Below, piece after piece: positions 13,981 through 15,049 of a stretch of 15,049 nucleotides of DNA; within the stretch, counting starts at the first letter, position 1; each line of letters opens with the position of its first letter. A program made the position numbers and the translations under genes. The notes below the pieces were generated by a model. It was not told where the DNA came from. It worked only from the letters and a program-made list of their open reading frames with translations, and did not search any database. The stretch is taken from assembly GCA_963628035.1 (NCBI GenBank), contig CAVGED010000060.1, positions 1-15,049 on the forward strand, in the 5' to 3' direction. This stretch comes from 14-2 sp963628035. Lineage in GTDB: Bacteria; Bacillota; Clostridia; Lachnospirales; Lachnospiraceae.

Positions 13981-14709
13981 ATGTTACAATGTCAGCGTCA
14001 GGAAGAAATCTTATCTGTTCTTGAACAGAAAAAAACCATGCATATCTCGGAGCTTGCGACATCATTATATGTCAGTGAAGCTACCATCCGGCGCGACCTG
14101 AATACCCTGGAGAAGCTTGGTCTGGTCAAACGGGTATATGGCGGCGTAATGCTTTCAAAATACGCCGGCAGTACAGACCTGCCTCTGTCTCTGCGCGAGC
14201 ATGAACGTCGGCCGCAGAAGGATCTGATCGCCGCTAAAGCTGCAAACCTTTTGCACAACGGAGCCACCATTATCCTGGACGCCTCCTCCACGGTACAGCA
14301 TATGATCCCCTACTTGACGGATTATGATAATCTGACGGTAATCACCAATTCCATGAAAGTGATCGATCAACTGGAAGGCACCGATATCCGCGCCTTCTGT
14401 ACCGGCGGCCATTTTATTCCCCGCAACCGGGCTTTCGCCGGCACGGCCGCCATCCATATGTTAAAAGACATCTATGCGGACTATGTATTCTTCTCCGCCC
14501 AGGGAATTTCTCTTACCGGTGAAATCTCCGACTTTTCGGAAGAGGAGACCCTGCTGAGAAAAGTAATGCTCACCAGAGCCGCCAGGAGCTATTTCCTCTG
14601 CGATCACTCGAAGATCGGACAATCTTATCTGTTCAAGCTCTGCGACAGTGTCGATGTGGATGGGATCATCTGCGATACCACGCTGCCAGAAACAATTAAA
14701 GTAAAGTAG
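13981..14709 (+). CDS. DeoR-family transcriptional repressor, divergent from the GpsA-like gene
   Basis: A 242-residue regulator. The ATG at 13981 has AGGAGG 7 nt upstream; an in-frame ATG at 13948 lacks a site and would bury this one. The winged helix-turn-helix (about 4-58) reads ISELATSLYVSEATIRRDL then LEKLGLVKRVYGGV, the classic family signature. The DeoRC sensor domain follows: IILDASST at the phosphate loop, TVITNS, TGG, ADYVFFSAQG, an Asp/Glu-rich patch (EEETLLRKVM) and FLCDHSKIG with the conserved Lys. The expected ligand is a phosphorylated sugar or polyol. Divergence from the dehydrogenase gene points to local control, possibly by the phosphate ester that enzyme uses. It is a paralogue of the regulator at 11893. 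Confidence 0.88.
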   Translation: MLQCQRQEEILSVLEQKKTMHISELATSLYVSEATIRRDLNTLEKLGLVKRVYGGVMLSKYAGSTDLPLSLREHERRPQKDLIAAKAANLLHNGATIILDASSTVQHMIPYLTDYDNLTVITNSMKVIDQLEGTDIRAFCTGGHFIPRNRAFAGTAAIHMLKDIYADYVFFSAQGISLTGEISDFSEEETLLRKVMLTRAARSYFLCDHSKIGQSYLFKLCDSVDVDGIICDTTLPETIKVK

Positions 14710-14773
14710 ATTAAAGTGAATTGCTGATCTTGATTGTTTTGGTGTCCAGCTTATGTAAACTATTTCAACACAT

Positions 14774-14807
14774 AAAAAAAGCCCCAAACCCGCATAAATA
14801 CAGGCTT
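14774..14807 (-). terminator. Probable terminator of the tRNA transcript
   Basis: On the minus strand AAGCC and GGCTT can close a stem with an inner CCTG/CGGG option, followed directly by seven T. It lies 13 nt past the tRNA. The stem is weak but the U-tract is good. Confidence 0.5.
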
Positions 14808-14819
14808 AGAACCTTTCAA

Positions 14820-14892
14820 TGCGCCTTCAGGGGCTCGAACCCTGGACACCCTGATTAAGAGTCAGGTGCTCTACCAACTGAGCTAAAGGCGC
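14820..14892 (-). tRNA. tRNA-Lys (anticodon CTT)
   Basis: The minus strand folds into a complete cloverleaf: acceptor GCGCCTT/AAGGCGC, D-arm GCTC/GAGC, anticodon stem CCTGA/TCAGG with loop CTCTTAA (anticodon CTT), and T-arm CAGGG-TTCGAGC-CCCTG. The discriminator base is A and the CCA end is not encoded. It decodes AAG. It stands alone with its own promoter and terminator. Confidence 0.95.
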
Positions 14893-14928
14893 TTGCTTTG
14901 ATTTGTTTTCTGAATCAACGCAAGGACT

Positions 14929-14957
14929 ATTGTATTACACTTGCCTCAAAATGTCAA
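14929..14957 (-). promoter_or_regulatory. Promoter of the tRNA-Lys gene
   Basis: On the minus strand a perfect TTGACA (14957-14952) and TACAAT (14934-14929) are 17 nt apart, with the tRNA 5' end about 30 nt past the expected start site. Confidence 0.8.
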
Positions 14958-15049
14958 CCCCCTTTTTTAAAATTTTTCACAGAATTTTTTACCCCCACAC
15001 TTTTGCAGTTACATTTCAACTGATATAGCTTGAACTCCCGATAATTACA

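Noticed and set aside
13125..14024. 299-codon plus-strand frame
   Set aside because: Mostly antisense to the GpsA-like gene and crosses the promoter region into the DeoR gene in another frame.
14774..14820. Integration (att) site at the tRNA 3' end
   Set aside because: No integrase gene and no second copy of the tRNA 3' sequence in the window; the stretch is better explained as a terminator.

Overview
The window looks like a chromosomal segment from an anaerobic Firmicute, probably class Clostridia and most likely Lachnospiraceae. The basis is AGGAGG-type ribosome binding sites, canonical TTGACA/TATAAT promoters, a sortase-type (TPATG) cell-wall anchor, a lipoprotein solute-binding protein, a DUF1638 protein and a type III toxin-antitoxin fragment. 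Base composition is moderate. No species can be named from the sequence alone.

Left edge (1-1550), minor and partly decayed loci. On the minus strand there is a promoter, two ~48-nt RNA repeats, a terminator hairpin and the first codons of a protein. This is the layout of a type III toxin-antitoxin locus, most like cptIN. The toxin runs off the window or is cut by a junction. Next is a small remnant of a PfkB carbohydrate kinase (plus strand), preceded by a consensus promoter. It lies antisense to the 3' end of a DUF1638 gene. A 44-codon basic protein gene and a strong terminator follow.

Centre (1560-11893), a six-gene minus-strand operon read from 11721 down to 1560: lipoprotein solute-binding protein, two CUT1-type permeases, an FAD-dependent oxidoreductase of the PF12831 type, a LamG-metallophosphoesterase with no export signal, and a second, homologous LamG-metallophosphoesterase with a signal peptide, a beta-helix-like N-terminal region and a wall anchor. 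A DeoR-family repressor gene diverges from it at 11893. No ABC ATPase is present, so the transporter probably uses a shared ATPase encoded elsewhere.

Right part (12744-14709): a GpsA-like NAD(P)-dependent (glycerol-3-phosphate-type) dehydrogenase with its own divergent DeoR-family repressor. The two divergent control regions share a gapped ~35-bp element, which suggests one regulon. A tRNA-Lys(CTT) with its own promoter and terminator closes the window.

Working model (inference): a surface-anchored enzyme cleaves or trims a phosphate-containing glycan or phosphodiester outside the cell. The ABC system imports the product, and the cytoplasmic twin phosphoesterase, the FAD enzyme and perhaps the GpsA-like dehydrogenase process it. 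Two paralogous DeoR repressors sensing phosphorylated intermediates would control it. The duplicated phosphoesterase, one copy outside and one inside, is the most unusual part; the substrate is unknown.
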